DNA from: DASSUW01 sp963830725
GTDB taxonomy: Bacteria; Actinomycetota; Thermoleophilia; Solirubrobacterales; Solirubrobacteraceae
NCBI GenBank assembly: GCA_963830725.1
Contig: CAWHNO010000003.1
Coordinates: 116,634-180,633 of the forward strand
Length of the DNA stretch: 64,000 nucleotides
Direction: 5' to 3'
Of this stretch, positions 28,263-35,900 are shown in pieces. The notes under the pieces were generated by a model. It ran no database searches and was not told where the DNA came from. It was given only the letters and a program-made list of their open reading frames with translations. Every line of letters starts with the position of its first letter. Position 1 is the stretch's first letter. A program made the translations under genes and the position numbers.

Positions 28263-28429
28263 GTCCCGCCACCCTCACCGACTGGGTCCGCTCCCTGCTC
28301 GCGCTCGGCCTGACCGCCGCCCTGCCGATCGTCGCCTTCGTCGCCCAGCCCGACCCCGAGGCCCTGCGCGCCTACATGGACGCGCTCGCCGCCGTCGTCG
28401 CCTTCTACTTCGGCGCCGCCGACACCTAG
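28259..28429 (+). CDS. 56-residue membrane protein overlapping the MED-repeat gene
   Basis: GTG at 28259 overlaps the preceding stop (GTGA). The protein starts VSPATLTDWVRSLLALGL, has one or two membrane segments (ALGLTAALPIVAFVA; LAAVVAFYFGAADT) and stops at 28429. The segment DPEALRAYMDALAAVVAFYFG aligns by eye with SPEAATAAQTLAIAGIGFYFG of its upstream partner, so the two share a C-terminal membrane module. The overlap and shared motif support a real gene despite its size. Confidence 0.55.
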   Translation: MSPATLTDWVRSLLALGLTAALPIVAFVAQPDPEALRAYMDALAAVVAFYFGAADT

Positions 28430-28446
28430 CCCTGACTTGCGCGCAG

Positions 28447-28600
28447 CTACCGGAAGGCCGGCAGCTTGAGCGTGATGTTCTGGGCGACCGCTGAGTCCAT
28501 CGCCATCTTCGTGATCTTCTGCGCGGCGTCCTGGCTCGTTGGAGCAGCACTCGCCGCTTCAGGGAAGCGGCGATCGCGGTCGCGACAGATGCCGCGGCCA
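28447..28600 (-). pseudogene. possible C-terminal gene fragment
   Basis: Reading leftward, one frame gives DAAQKITKMAMDSAVAQN and ITLKLPAFR before a TAG at 28447. It has low Arg/Pro content and looks like real coding sequence, unlike the other frames here. No start or upstream part is found, and no family is recognised. Confidence is low. Confidence 0.25.
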
Positions 28601-28727
28601 TGAGGCGCTCTGCTTGGTCATGGGCCGTGATACGCCGGTCGGCCCCCGTTCATTGCACCGCGACGGGCGTCCCGCTCGCGCTCGACCTTGGTCTTGCGGA
28701 TCCGCTCGCCGCTCACCGGCAACGAGC

Positions 28728-28826
28728 GCGACCGACATCGTGCGCGTCCCGCTCGACGAGGCGCTGGCCGAGCCCAAGCTGCTCGACCCGGCCCTCTACG
28801 AGACGGCCGAGGTGTTCCTCGGGTAG
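28728..28826 (+). pseudogene. 6-phosphofructokinase C-terminal remnant
   Basis: The frame reads TDIVRVPLDEALAEPKLLDP and ALYETAEVFLG before a stop at 28826. This matches the C-terminus of actinobacterial-type (group III) ATP-dependent phosphofructokinases as I know them. Everything upstream, including the P-loop and substrate site, is missing, so this is a tail fragment left by rearrangement. Confidence 0.5.
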
Positions 28827-29095
28827 CGCCGCCGGCGCAGCCACGACGCGGCGGCGCCGCCCACGAGGAGGATCGCGGCGACGGGCAGCGTCACGACGCC
28901 TACGAGCAGGACCGACCAGCCGATCTCGTCGCGGATGCTCCCCAGCCCGTTGCACGTTGCCTCGCCGTCGAGTGCGTGCGGGGTGTTCGGGTAGACGCAT
29001 TCGGCACCGGCCAGGTCGAGCAGCCCGAGCGCGAGCAGACCCAGCGCGCAGACCGCGACCGGCGTCGCGGACACGATCCAGTAGCCCCTGGGCAC
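28796..29095 (-). CDS. small membrane protein with two Cys in the loop
   Basis: 99 residues from GTG at 29095. There are two membrane segments (IVSATPVAVCALGLLALGLL; WSVLLVGVVTLPVAAILLV). The loop between them holds ECVYPNTPHALDGEATCNG, where two Cys could form an extracytoplasmic disulfide. A basic C-terminus follows. It overlaps the phosphofructokinase remnant tail to tail by 31 bases. The frame stays open upstream to 29230, so the start is uncertain. No family is recognised. Confidence 0.5.
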   Translation of the reverse strand: MPRGYWIVSATPVAVCALGLLALGLLDLAGAECVYPNTPHALDGEATCNGLGSIRDEIGWSVLLVGVVTLPVAAILLVGGAAASWLRRRRYPRNTSAVS

Positions 29096-29334
29096 GCGGC
29101 ACAGCGTAGGCCGGTGTGGAGCGCATTCCCACGCGTTGCGCGTTGCGGGAGCGCCGACGCATCGCAACGAGCCCAGGTCATACCCGCTGACAAGCAACTC
29201 ACCGGAAGGGAATCCAATGTCCAGCATCACCCTCAGGCGGTCAGCGGATCGGGCCGGTCAGCCGGGCCTTCCGGGGGGCGACGGATCGGCTTCGGAAGCT
29301 ACGGTCCGAACAGCGGTCGCGAGCTCGGACCAGA

Positions 29335-32300
29335 CTATGCGTGCGCCCCGGTCCTCGCGAGCGCCGCTGCTTGGGCCGCGTTGCCCTGCATGCCGAGCTC
29401 GTGGTAGGTCGCCTGCGCCCGTGACAGGAGCTCGTCCGCGTGCTCTCGATCTCCGTTGGCGTTCCGCCGGAGCAGCATTCGGGCATGGTCCTCCTGCGTG
29501 TGTGCCACCGACGGACGAGCTCCCATCCTCTCGTTCATTCGCAGCGCCTCCTGGAAGTGTCGCGCCGCGTCCTCGAACCGACCCTGCAGGGTCGCGAGGA
29601 TGCCGAGCGACCGGCTGACGGAGTCGAGCGCGAGCTCGGGTAGGGCGACGGCGTTCTGCGAGCCGTAGGGCATGAGCAGCTCATACAGGGAACGGGCGGA
29701 CTCGGCGTCATCGAGGATTGCGCAGGTCTCGGCCAGCAGGCAGATGCTGGCGAGCCACTCCTCGTCGACGTGCCAGTTCGCGAGGTCGCGGCGCGTGAGC
29801 TCGTTGAGTAGGGTCGCCGCCGCTTCGGCTTGCTGCGTGCCGGCGTAGACCCGAGCGAGCACGGCGCCATGCATGAGCGGTGAGGGGAACTCGTGCGCGT
29901 TGTCCTTGATCTCGCGCTCGAAGCCGCCGAGTCGTCCCTGTTCGCGGCGCAGCATGAACAGCTGCAGCCTTCGCGTCGCCACCGCACTCCAGGCCAGGGC
30001 ACGGCTGCCGACTGCCGCCGCTCGTTCGATCCGCTCCGCGGCCTCGGCGAATCGGCCCTGTGAGAGCGCGAGCGTGGCCTCCGCTGCGGCGAGTGTCCAG
30101 AGCTGGGCCGGCTGGCTTAGCTCGTTCGCGACCCGGGCCATCGAGGCGAGCTCGGCCGCGCGGCGGTCGGGGTCGCCGAGCTCCCAAGCGGCCCAGTACG
30201 AGTGCTCGTGTCCGTCGAACAGCCGCTCCCTGTCTCCACCCTCGGCCGCCTGGGAGACGATCTCGTCCCCTTCGGCGAGCCGTGCCTGGGCATTGTGGGG
30301 CGCGATCAGGGCGGCTGCCGCCGCGGCGAGGGCATAGGCGAGCGTTGGGGGGTCGCCGATCCCGCGCGCGATCTGGAGCGCCTCTTCACTGATGCGCTCG
30401 CGACGCTCGCGGGAAGGTGCGTGGCGAAGCGCCGCCGCGAGCCGCGAGAGCAGCTGGACGCGCAGCAGGTCGTGTTCCTCGCCCAGACCGGAGAGCGCCT
30501 CCTCGAGCAGCGGGACGAGCCGCTCGTCGGCTAGAGCGTGCGTCCACAGGAACCTTCCCCCGTAGCCGGCGGCCGCGCGGGCGAGCATCTCGGGCAGCTC
30601 GGCCGTCCTGGCGAGCACGGCCGCGCGCAGGAAGGTCGCCTTGGCCGCCGGGCCGTCCCCCGCCCGGCCCTGCGCGTCGGCGAGGGACAGGAGCAGCTCG
30701 CAGCGGAGCCGGGTGGTTGCGGCGGCGTCGGGCCCGAGCGCCTCGATCGCCATGTCATATAGGCGTACCGCCTCCTCGTACGCGAGCACGGCGACTGAGC
30801 GGGAGCCGGCCCGCCGGGCGTAGTCGACCGACTTCTGGCCGTCTCCAGCCGCGGCCGCCTCGAAGAAGTGATGTGCGAGCTCAGCGAGATGGGCGTCGAG
30901 GTCCGAGGAGTAAAGGAGCTCGAGGGCCTCGCCGACCTGGCGGTGGAGCTGGACCCGGCGACTTCTCGTTAGGCGGTGGTATGCGGTGTCCCGGATCAGG
31001 GCGTGGGCGAAGCGCATGCGGCCGATTGCGCCGGGGACCTCCGCGACGACGCGCGCCTCGATCCCCTCGTCGAGCAACTCGAGGATCCCGCCACGCTCGA
31101 GTCCGCTGACACCCGCCAGCGCATCGAGATCGAACTCACGCCCCAGCACCGAGGCAAAGGTGAGCAGCCGGTTGCATTCGTCCGAGAGGTGGCGCAGCCG
31201 GCGGCCGATCACCTCCCTCACGCTCTGCGGGATGGCAAGCGGCGCCGTTGCCGGCTCATCGAGGCGTCTCTCGGCGGCGAGCAGCCGCACGGTCTCGCTG
31301 ACGAAGAGGGGGTTGCCATCGGTCTCGGCGTGCACCGCCGGGCCCAGGTCCGCCGCGGGCGCGCCGGGTGCTGCAAGTTCGATGAAGCGGGCGACGTCGG
31401 CCTCGCCGAGGCCGACGAGCGCAAGCGTGCGCGTGACCGGCTCGCGAGCCAGCTCGGTGAGGGTCGTCGCGAGCGGATCGGCGAGGCTAGGATCGACGTC
31501 GCGGTACGCGCCGACGATGAGCATGCGGCTGTCGCCGAGCTCGCGGGCGACGAACTGGAGAAGCAGGAGCGAGGGCTCGTCGGCCGCATGCAGGTCGTCG
31601 AGCACGAGCACCAGCGGCGACGCGGCCGCCGCGCGTTTCAGGAACGCGGTCATGGAATCGAACAGTTGGAAGCGCGCTCCCTCCGACTCGATCGGGGGCG
31701 CCGACGGCAGATCGGCGAGGACGTCGCGGAGCTCGGGGAAGAGCCGGGCCACGTCGCCGGCTCCCTCGCGAAGAAGGGACCGAAGACTCTCCGCATCGGT
31801 CTCGCGAAGGTACGGCCGCAGGGACTGCACCCAGGGCCAGTACGCGGGGGCGCCGCCCGCCTCCCAGCAGCGGCCGACCAGGATTCGCACGCTGCGGGCC
31901 CTGGCGTGTGCGATCAGCTCCTCGGCGAGGCGACTCTTGCCGATGCCGGGCTCGCCGACGAGCAGGAACAACCCCCCGCGGCCGGCGAAGGCATCATCGA
32001 GACCCGCGACCAGCTCGTCCAGCTCGCGCTCGCGGCCCACAAACGCGCTGCGGGGAAACTCCGCCGCAGGCTCGGCCGCCGCCGGGTCCTCCGCCACCAA
32101 GTGGAGTCCCGGGTCCTGCGCGAGTATCGCCCGCTCGAGCTCGCGTAGCCGCTCTCCCGGCTCGATGCCCAGCTTCTCGACCAGCGTCCTGCGCGCGTCC
32201 TGGTAGGCCTGCAGCGCCTCCGCCTGCCGGTCGCTGCGGTACAGGGCCAGCATCAGCTGCGCCCGCAGGCGCTCCCGGTAGGGATGCTCGCCGATCAGCG

Positions 32301-32859
32301 TCTCCAGCGGACCCACCACCTCGGCATGGGCGCCGAGCGCCAGCTTCGCCTCGATCAGCTGCTCGCGCGCCGCCACGCGCACATCGTCGAGCCGGGCGAT
32401 CTCGCGCTGCGCGAACGGCTCGTCGGCGAGGTCCGCCAGGGGCGGGCCGCGCCACAGCGACAGGGCCCCCTCGAGCGCCGAAGCGGCGCGCTCCGGGCGG
32501 CCCGCGGCGAGCTCGCTGCTGCCCTCGGCGACCAGCCGCTCGAAGCGGTGCGCGTCGAGGCGCTCGGGATCGAGCTCCAGCTCGTAGCCGTGCTCGCGGG
32601 TCGCGACCACGCCGGCCGAACCGCTGCCGTCCCCACCCGCGAGCGCCTTGCGCAGCCGGGAAATGTAGACCTGCACGGTCTTCGCAGCGGTGGCCGGGGG
32701 ACGCTCCCCCCAAAGCTCGTCGATCAGCCGGTCGGTGCTGAGCGTCTCGTTGGCGTGCAGCAGAAGCAAGGCCAACAGCGCCCGCTGCTTGCTGCCTCCA
32801 AGCGCGAGCTCGCGGCGCCCGGCGAGTGCCTCAAGCGGACCGAGGACGCGGAAGTCGAT
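29335..32859 (-). CDS. BTAD regulator with AAA-type ATPase and TPR domains
   Basis: About 1174 residues. The winged helix (DFRVLGPLEALAGRRELALG, LIDELWGERPPATAAKTVQ) and BTAD domain run to about residue 240. An ATPase module follows with Walker A LVGEPGIGKSRLAEEL (about 300) and Walker B LVLVLDDLHAADEPS (about 415). The C-terminal half is TPR-like. This is the AfsR/LuxR-like ATP-dependent regulator layout. No standard start codon exists where the domain begins: the codon in place of the initiator is ATC at 32859, and the next usable codon is TTG at 32775, which would cut the winged helix. No partner gene is adjacent. Confidence 0.85.
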   Translation of the reverse strand: MDFRVLGPLEALAGRRELALGGSKQRALLALLLLHANETLSTDRLIDELWGERPPATAAKTVQVYISRLRKALAGGDGSGSAGVVATREHGYELELDPERLDAHRFERLVAEGSSELAAGRPERAASALEGALSLWRGPPLADLADEPFAQREIARLDDVRVAAREQLIEAKLALGAHAEVVGPLETLIGEHPYRERLRAQLMLALYRSDRQAEALQAYQDARRTLVEKLGIEPGERLRELERAILAQDPGLHLVAEDPAAAEPAAEFPRSAFVGRERELDELVAGLDDAFAGRGGLFLLVGEPGIGKSRLAEELIAHARARSVRILVGRCWEAGGAPAYWPWVQSLRPYLRETDAESLRSLLREGAGDVARLFPELRDVLADLPSAPPIESEGARFQLFDSMTAFLKRAAAASPLVLVLDDLHAADEPSLLLLQFVARELGDSRMLIVGAYRDVDPSLADPLATTLTELAREPVTRTLALVGLGEADVARFIELAAPGAPAADLGPAVHAETDGNPLFVSETVRLLAAERRLDEPATAPLAIPQSVREVIGRRLRHLSDECNRLLTFASVLGREFDLDALAGVSGLERGGILELLDEGIEARVVAEVPGAIGRMRFAHALIRDTAYHRLTRSRRVQLHRQVGEALELLYSSDLDAHLAELAHHFFEAAAAGDGQKSVDYARRAGSRSVAVLAYEEAVRLYDMAIEALGPDAAATTRLRCELLLSLADAQGRAGDGPAAKATFLRAAVLARTAELPEMLARAAAGYGGRFLWTHALADERLVPLLEEALSGLGEEHDLLRVQLLSRLAAALRHAPSRERRERISEEALQIARGIGDPPTLAYALAAAAAALIAPHNAQARLAEGDEIVSQAAEGGDRERLFDGHEHSYWAAWELGDPDRRAAELASMARVANELSQPAQLWTLAAAEATLALSQGRFAEAAERIERAAAVGSRALAWSAVATRRLQLFMLRREQGRLGGFEREIKDNAHEFPSPLMHGAVLARVYAGTQQAEAAATLLNELTRRDLANWHVDEEWLASICLLAETCAILDDAESARSLYELLMPYGSQNAVALPELALDSVSRSLGILATLQGRFEDAARHFQEALRMNERMGARPSVAHTQEDHARMLLRRNANGDREHADELLSRAQATYHELGMQGNAAQAAALARTGAHA

Positions 32860-33065
32860 GCGAGAAGGGAGGGACGCGGGGGACAGTTAGATCCAACGTA
32901 CAGCGGCCCCGCGCGGGAGCCATACCCAGAAGTTGGGGAGGGCTTGAGGAAGACAGCGGCATCCCTTCCCGGCCGATCAAGACCGACCGCAAGGCCGAGA
33001 AGGAAGGCACGCCGTGCAGGATGTTCGGGACGCTCCGTCGGGGAGGGCAGCGAGATCGCGGTACG

Positions 33066-33215
33066 CATGACGATCTCGCTCGGGAAGGCGCACGTCGCAA
33101 GATCGCCGCGGCGTTGGAGGCCGAGGTCGACGAGTACCTCGCCTCGTTTCGTCGACCAGGTCGGCGGCCCTGGCAGGCGGCTGGCCGTGCCAATGGGATA
33201 CGCGCGCGCGACGCG
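33066..33215 (+). mobile_element. IS256-family transposase N-terminal remnant
   Basis: The frame reads HDDLAREGARRKIAAALEAE and VDEYLASF, the conserved start of IS256-type transposases. It then drifts into another frame with GRRLAVPMGYARA, recalling the GRR-V-RNG-Y motif. The catalytic DDE part is absent. This is a short dead fragment, and no terminal repeats are visible. Confidence 0.5.
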
Positions 33216-33234
33216 TCCCCCGGGGCGTTGCACA

Positions 33235-33269
33235 GCGAACGGGCTCGCCCGACCGGGGAGCCCGTTCGC
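33235..33269 (-). terminator. hairpin after the RYDGG repeat gene
   Basis: A 12-bp perfect stem (GCGAACGGGCTC / GAGCCCGTTCGC) with an 11-base loop lies 20 bases past the stop of the leftward repeat gene. It lacks a T run but is well placed as a terminator. Confidence 0.6.
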
Positions 33270-33289
33270 CGCCGTGTCTTGGGGGAGGG

Positions 33290-33778
33290 CTATTGGCGGG
33301 CGCCCCTGCTGCCTTCCTCGGGGCCGCCGTCGTAGCGGGTCCCCGGCACGACCTCCGAGGCCGCGCCGAAGGACAGCGCGCCGCGGGTGCCCTCTTCGGG
33401 GCCGCCGTCGTAGCGCACGCCCGGCGAGCTCTTGATCGAATTCGGGTCAACTGTCGCCACTGCCGAGCGCTGGGTGAGCGCGGCTGTTCCCTCCTCGGGG
33501 CCACCGTCGTAGCGGACGCCCGGCTGCGGGGCGGGGATGATGCCGCGCGTGCCCTCGTCGGGGCCGCCGTCGTAGCGGCTGCTGCCGGCCGCGCTGGGCG
33601 CGGTCACCTGCGTCACCGAGCCGGCGCTCGTGGCACGGTCGTCGTCGGTGGCGAGGATCACGACGGCGGCGGTGAGGCCGAGCACGGCGATCATCGCAGT
33701 GGCGAGCAGCGCTCGCAGCTGCACGTAGTGGGAGCGGAGCACGACTGCGGGGTGTTGTGTGGGGATTGCCTTGCCCAT
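33290..33778 (-). CDS. membrane-anchored protein with four RYDGGPxEG repeats
   Basis: 162 residues from ATG at 33778 (plausible start, followed by a basic cytoplasmic end). One membrane segment (ALLATAMIAVLGLTAAVVIL) is followed by a low-complexity exported part holding RYDGGPDEGTRG, RYDGGPEEGTAA, RYDGGPEEGTRG and RYDGGPEEGSRG, each preceded by a Pro/Ser/Gly spacer. The repeats are also near-identical in DNA. No enzyme motif is seen. The acidic D-x-x-x-x-E pattern could bind cations, but that is a guess. It is single-gene, with a terminator downstream. Confidence 0.75.
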   Translation of the reverse strand: MGKAIPTQHPAVVLRSHYVQLRALLATAMIAVLGLTAAVVILATDDDRATSAGSVTQVTAPSAAGSSRYDGGPDEGTRGIIPAPQPGVRYDGGPEEGTAALTQRSAVATVDPNSIKSSPGVRYDGGPEEGTRGALSFGAASEVVPGTRYDGGPEEGSRGARQ

Positions 33779-34380
33779 GACGGTCTCCTGTCGGGGGGGC
33801 CGCTCGGCGGCTCGCCCGGTTGTGTTGTGGGTCGACGTCGATGCCGATCGTGCATGGGCGTGGTTGCAGCGCGGCGACGAGGCGGTATCACGGCGGCAAC
33901 AGCGGGTTGGCGGGCCGTAGCAGTTCCGGTGGGAGCGCAGGCCGCGCTGGCAGAACGCGGGTGCTCGGCTTGGCACTGCTCGCTCAGACGCTGGATCGAG
34001 CCGGCCGACAGCCCCGACGCGCCCGCGCGTAAGTGAGCGTCTGGGTAGCGATCAGACGTTCCTCAAGACGGACGCAGGCGTCGCGACAGCGACGTGCTCG
34101 AGCTCCCTCCGATCGGGGATCTCTCACGTCGCGGACGTTTCGGCGCCGTGAGCGTGCCGCGGGGGCCGGCACGTCCGCCCCTGGGTGTGCGCCTCTGACG
34201 TATGAGACGACTGTGAGGGGGTGCTGAGAAGACCGTGAGGACGGTCTTGCGGCCGGCCGGCTCCGGCATGAGGGTGTGGGCGCGGCGGCCGCCGCGTCGC
34301 AGGCAGACGTCACGAAAGGTGAACAGATGTCCATGCGCAGCACCTCACGACAAGCAGGCCTCGCCGGGTCCGGCGCTGCC
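33779..34380. other. gene-free stretch with operator-like repeats
   Basis: About 600 bases in which I find no supportable gene on either strand. It holds the four-fold 11-bp TGAG repeat and an overlapping small hairpin (AAGACCGT-GAGG-ACGGTCTT, 34229-34248). It lies upstream of the leftward repeat-protein gene and of the rightward monooxygenase remnant. Confidence 0.5.
34203..34239. promoter_or_regulatory. four direct TGAG repeats at 11-bp spacing
   Basis: TGAG starts at 34203, 34214, 34225 and 34236, inside heptamers TATGAGA, TGTGAGG, GCTGAGA and CGTGAGG separated by exactly four bases each. Head-to-tail heptamers on an 11-bp period are the known layout of OmpR/PhoB-type and SARP winged-helix binding sites. 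Which gene they serve is not certain; the leftward RYDGG protein (start 33778) reads away from them with the repeats as CTCA boxes. Confidence 0.5.
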
Positions 34381-34740
34381 AGGTCGCTGCACATCAACAC
34401 CTCGCACGACCGGATGCCGTTCGCCGCCTTCCGGATGCCGCGGTCGCTGCCCGACTTCCCGGCCCACGAGCGGATCGCCAGTATTTCGGCGCGTACGTCG
34501 ACCAGTTCCGCTTCCGCGACCGGATCACGTTCGAGACCGCGGTCGAGCGCGTGGGCATTGCCGCGAACCGCACCGGGGAGGTACGCTGGAGAGCGGCGAG
34601 GCGCGCTCCTTCGACGCGCTGATCGTGGCGAACGGGCACCACTGGGGCCCGCGCTGGCCGGAGCTGCCTTTCCCGGGCAGCGAGGAGTTCGCCGGGGGTG
34701 CAGATCCATTCGCACGACTACAAGGGCGAAGACCCGGAAC
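34380..34740 (+). pseudogene. flavin-containing monooxygenase fragment
   Basis: Pieces in two or three frames: NTSHDRMPFAAFRMPRSLPD and FPAHERIA, then DQFRFRDRITFETAVERVG, then ESGEARSFDALIVANGHHWG and PRWPELPFPG, then QIHSHDYKG. In order, this is the middle of a class B flavin monooxygenase. The N-terminal GxGxxG and the C-terminal half are missing, and at least two indels are present. It is a remnant, not a working gene. Confidence 0.65.
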
Positions 34741-34869
34741 TGTTCCGCGACCGGAACGTCGACCGAGATCCGAAGCAATTGCACATCCTGTCGGCCGCCA
34801 CCGACGGACCCGTGCAGTGCCGCACCACGTCCGAACAGCAATCCACCACAGACTGCGGGAGGACTTTCG

Positions 34870-35723
34870 ATGACGAAGTCGATCAACCGCCGGACGTTCC
34901 TTCTCGGCTCGGCCGGAACAGCGATCGCCGCAGCGATGCCGACCACTGCCCCCGCGCACGGATCCCTGATCAGTCGCAATCACATCGGCAATGTCCATTG
35001 GGGTCTCCGAAAGTGGACCGGAGGATTCAACGGCTACGGGATGCACGAGTACACCCCGGGCGCTCGGAGATTCTTTCCCGTCCGGACTTCTACCGGCAGT
35101 GCAATCGCTGGTCGCAGGCTTTTTGGGACATGCTGGTCACCTCGACGGTCCCGAGGCTCGGACTGAGCTACTTCGTGGTGCGCTACACCCACCATGATTA
35201 CGGCAACAACGCCGATCACCCGAACGCGATCGCGATGGATCTGGGTGCGATCCGCTTCTGGAACCTGGCCGAGGGCAGAGGCGACTTCGTCGACATGAAC
35301 ATGTCCTGGCGCGACGGGGCCTCCCTGCAACAGCATCGCCGCTACATCGCGGTGGCGGCGTCTCTGCGGGTGTACTTCCCCGAGGTGCTCACCTTTTCCC
35401 ACTCGGGGCACGTGGACCACATTCATTTCGACATCAACCATCCGACCACCAGCGGCCCGCTCGACTTCAATACCACGCCCGGCTCGTCGTCCGGGCGGGA
35501 TGTTCGGATCATCCAGAGCGCCTGCAACTGGCTGAACGGGGAGCGCCTCGCCGTTGACGGCGTGTTCGGCCCGGTGACGACAGCCGCCTACAACCGGCTG
35601 TGCCGAAAGTTCCGAATCGATCCGAACCGGCCCAAGCGCGAGTACCTGGCGGCGGCGCAATTCCTTCAACTCATCGCCCGCCACGGGCTGCGCAACAGGC
35701 CCGCCGGCTGGTATACCGCCTAG
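34870..35723 (+). CDS. Tat-exported M15-like peptidase with peptidoglycan-binding domain (one frameshift)
   Basis: ATG at 34870 is preceded by a good ribosome site (GGGAGG). The N-terminus SINRRTFLLGSAGTAIAAA is a twin-arginine signal. After MHEYTPGARRFFP the frame shifts near 35085, and the next frame continues FYRQCNRWSQAFWDMLVT. M15-type zinc motifs appear as ADHPNAIAMDLGAI and SHSGHVDHIHFDINH. From about 35490 a peptidoglycan-binding module (DVRIIQSACNWLNGERLAVD, GVFGPVTTAAYNRL) follows. A cell-wall Zn peptidase is the likely role. The single shift may be sequence error. Confidence 0.7.
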
Positions 35724-35854
35724 ATGATCCATTCCACGCGGCCCCGCTGTTCGGCGGGCGCCGCGGGTTCGCGTGGCGGCTGGTTCAGGATAGGGCGGCC
35801 GTGAACGCCGATCTGGTGTCGGGCGGCCTCGCTGTCGCGGCCCGCGCAAGGGCG

Positions 35855-35883
35855 ACGAGGGCGGGCCGAAGGCCCGCCCTCGT
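35855..35883. terminator. bidirectional terminator
   Basis: A 13-bp perfect stem (ACGAGGGCGGGCC / GGCCCGCCCTCGT) with loop GAA lies between the convergent M15-like gene (stop 35723) and the M14 carboxypeptidase gene (stop 35901). It can serve both. Confidence 0.8.
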
Positions 35884-35900
35884 ACGCCCGCGTTCGCCTG

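Noticed and set aside
28796..29230. 144-residue version of the small membrane gene
   Set aside because: The first 45 residues are not membrane-like or conserved-looking. The GTG at 29095 gives a tidier protein.
33317..33590. CRISPR-like spaced repeats
   Set aside because: The repeated unit CGGGGCCGCCGTCGTAGCG is the coding DNA of the RYDGGP motif in one frame; spacers are uneven and translated.
33984..34979. 331-residue minus-strand frame over the operator repeats
   Set aside because: Arg/Ala/Pro-rich and opposite the monooxygenase remnant; no family resemblance.
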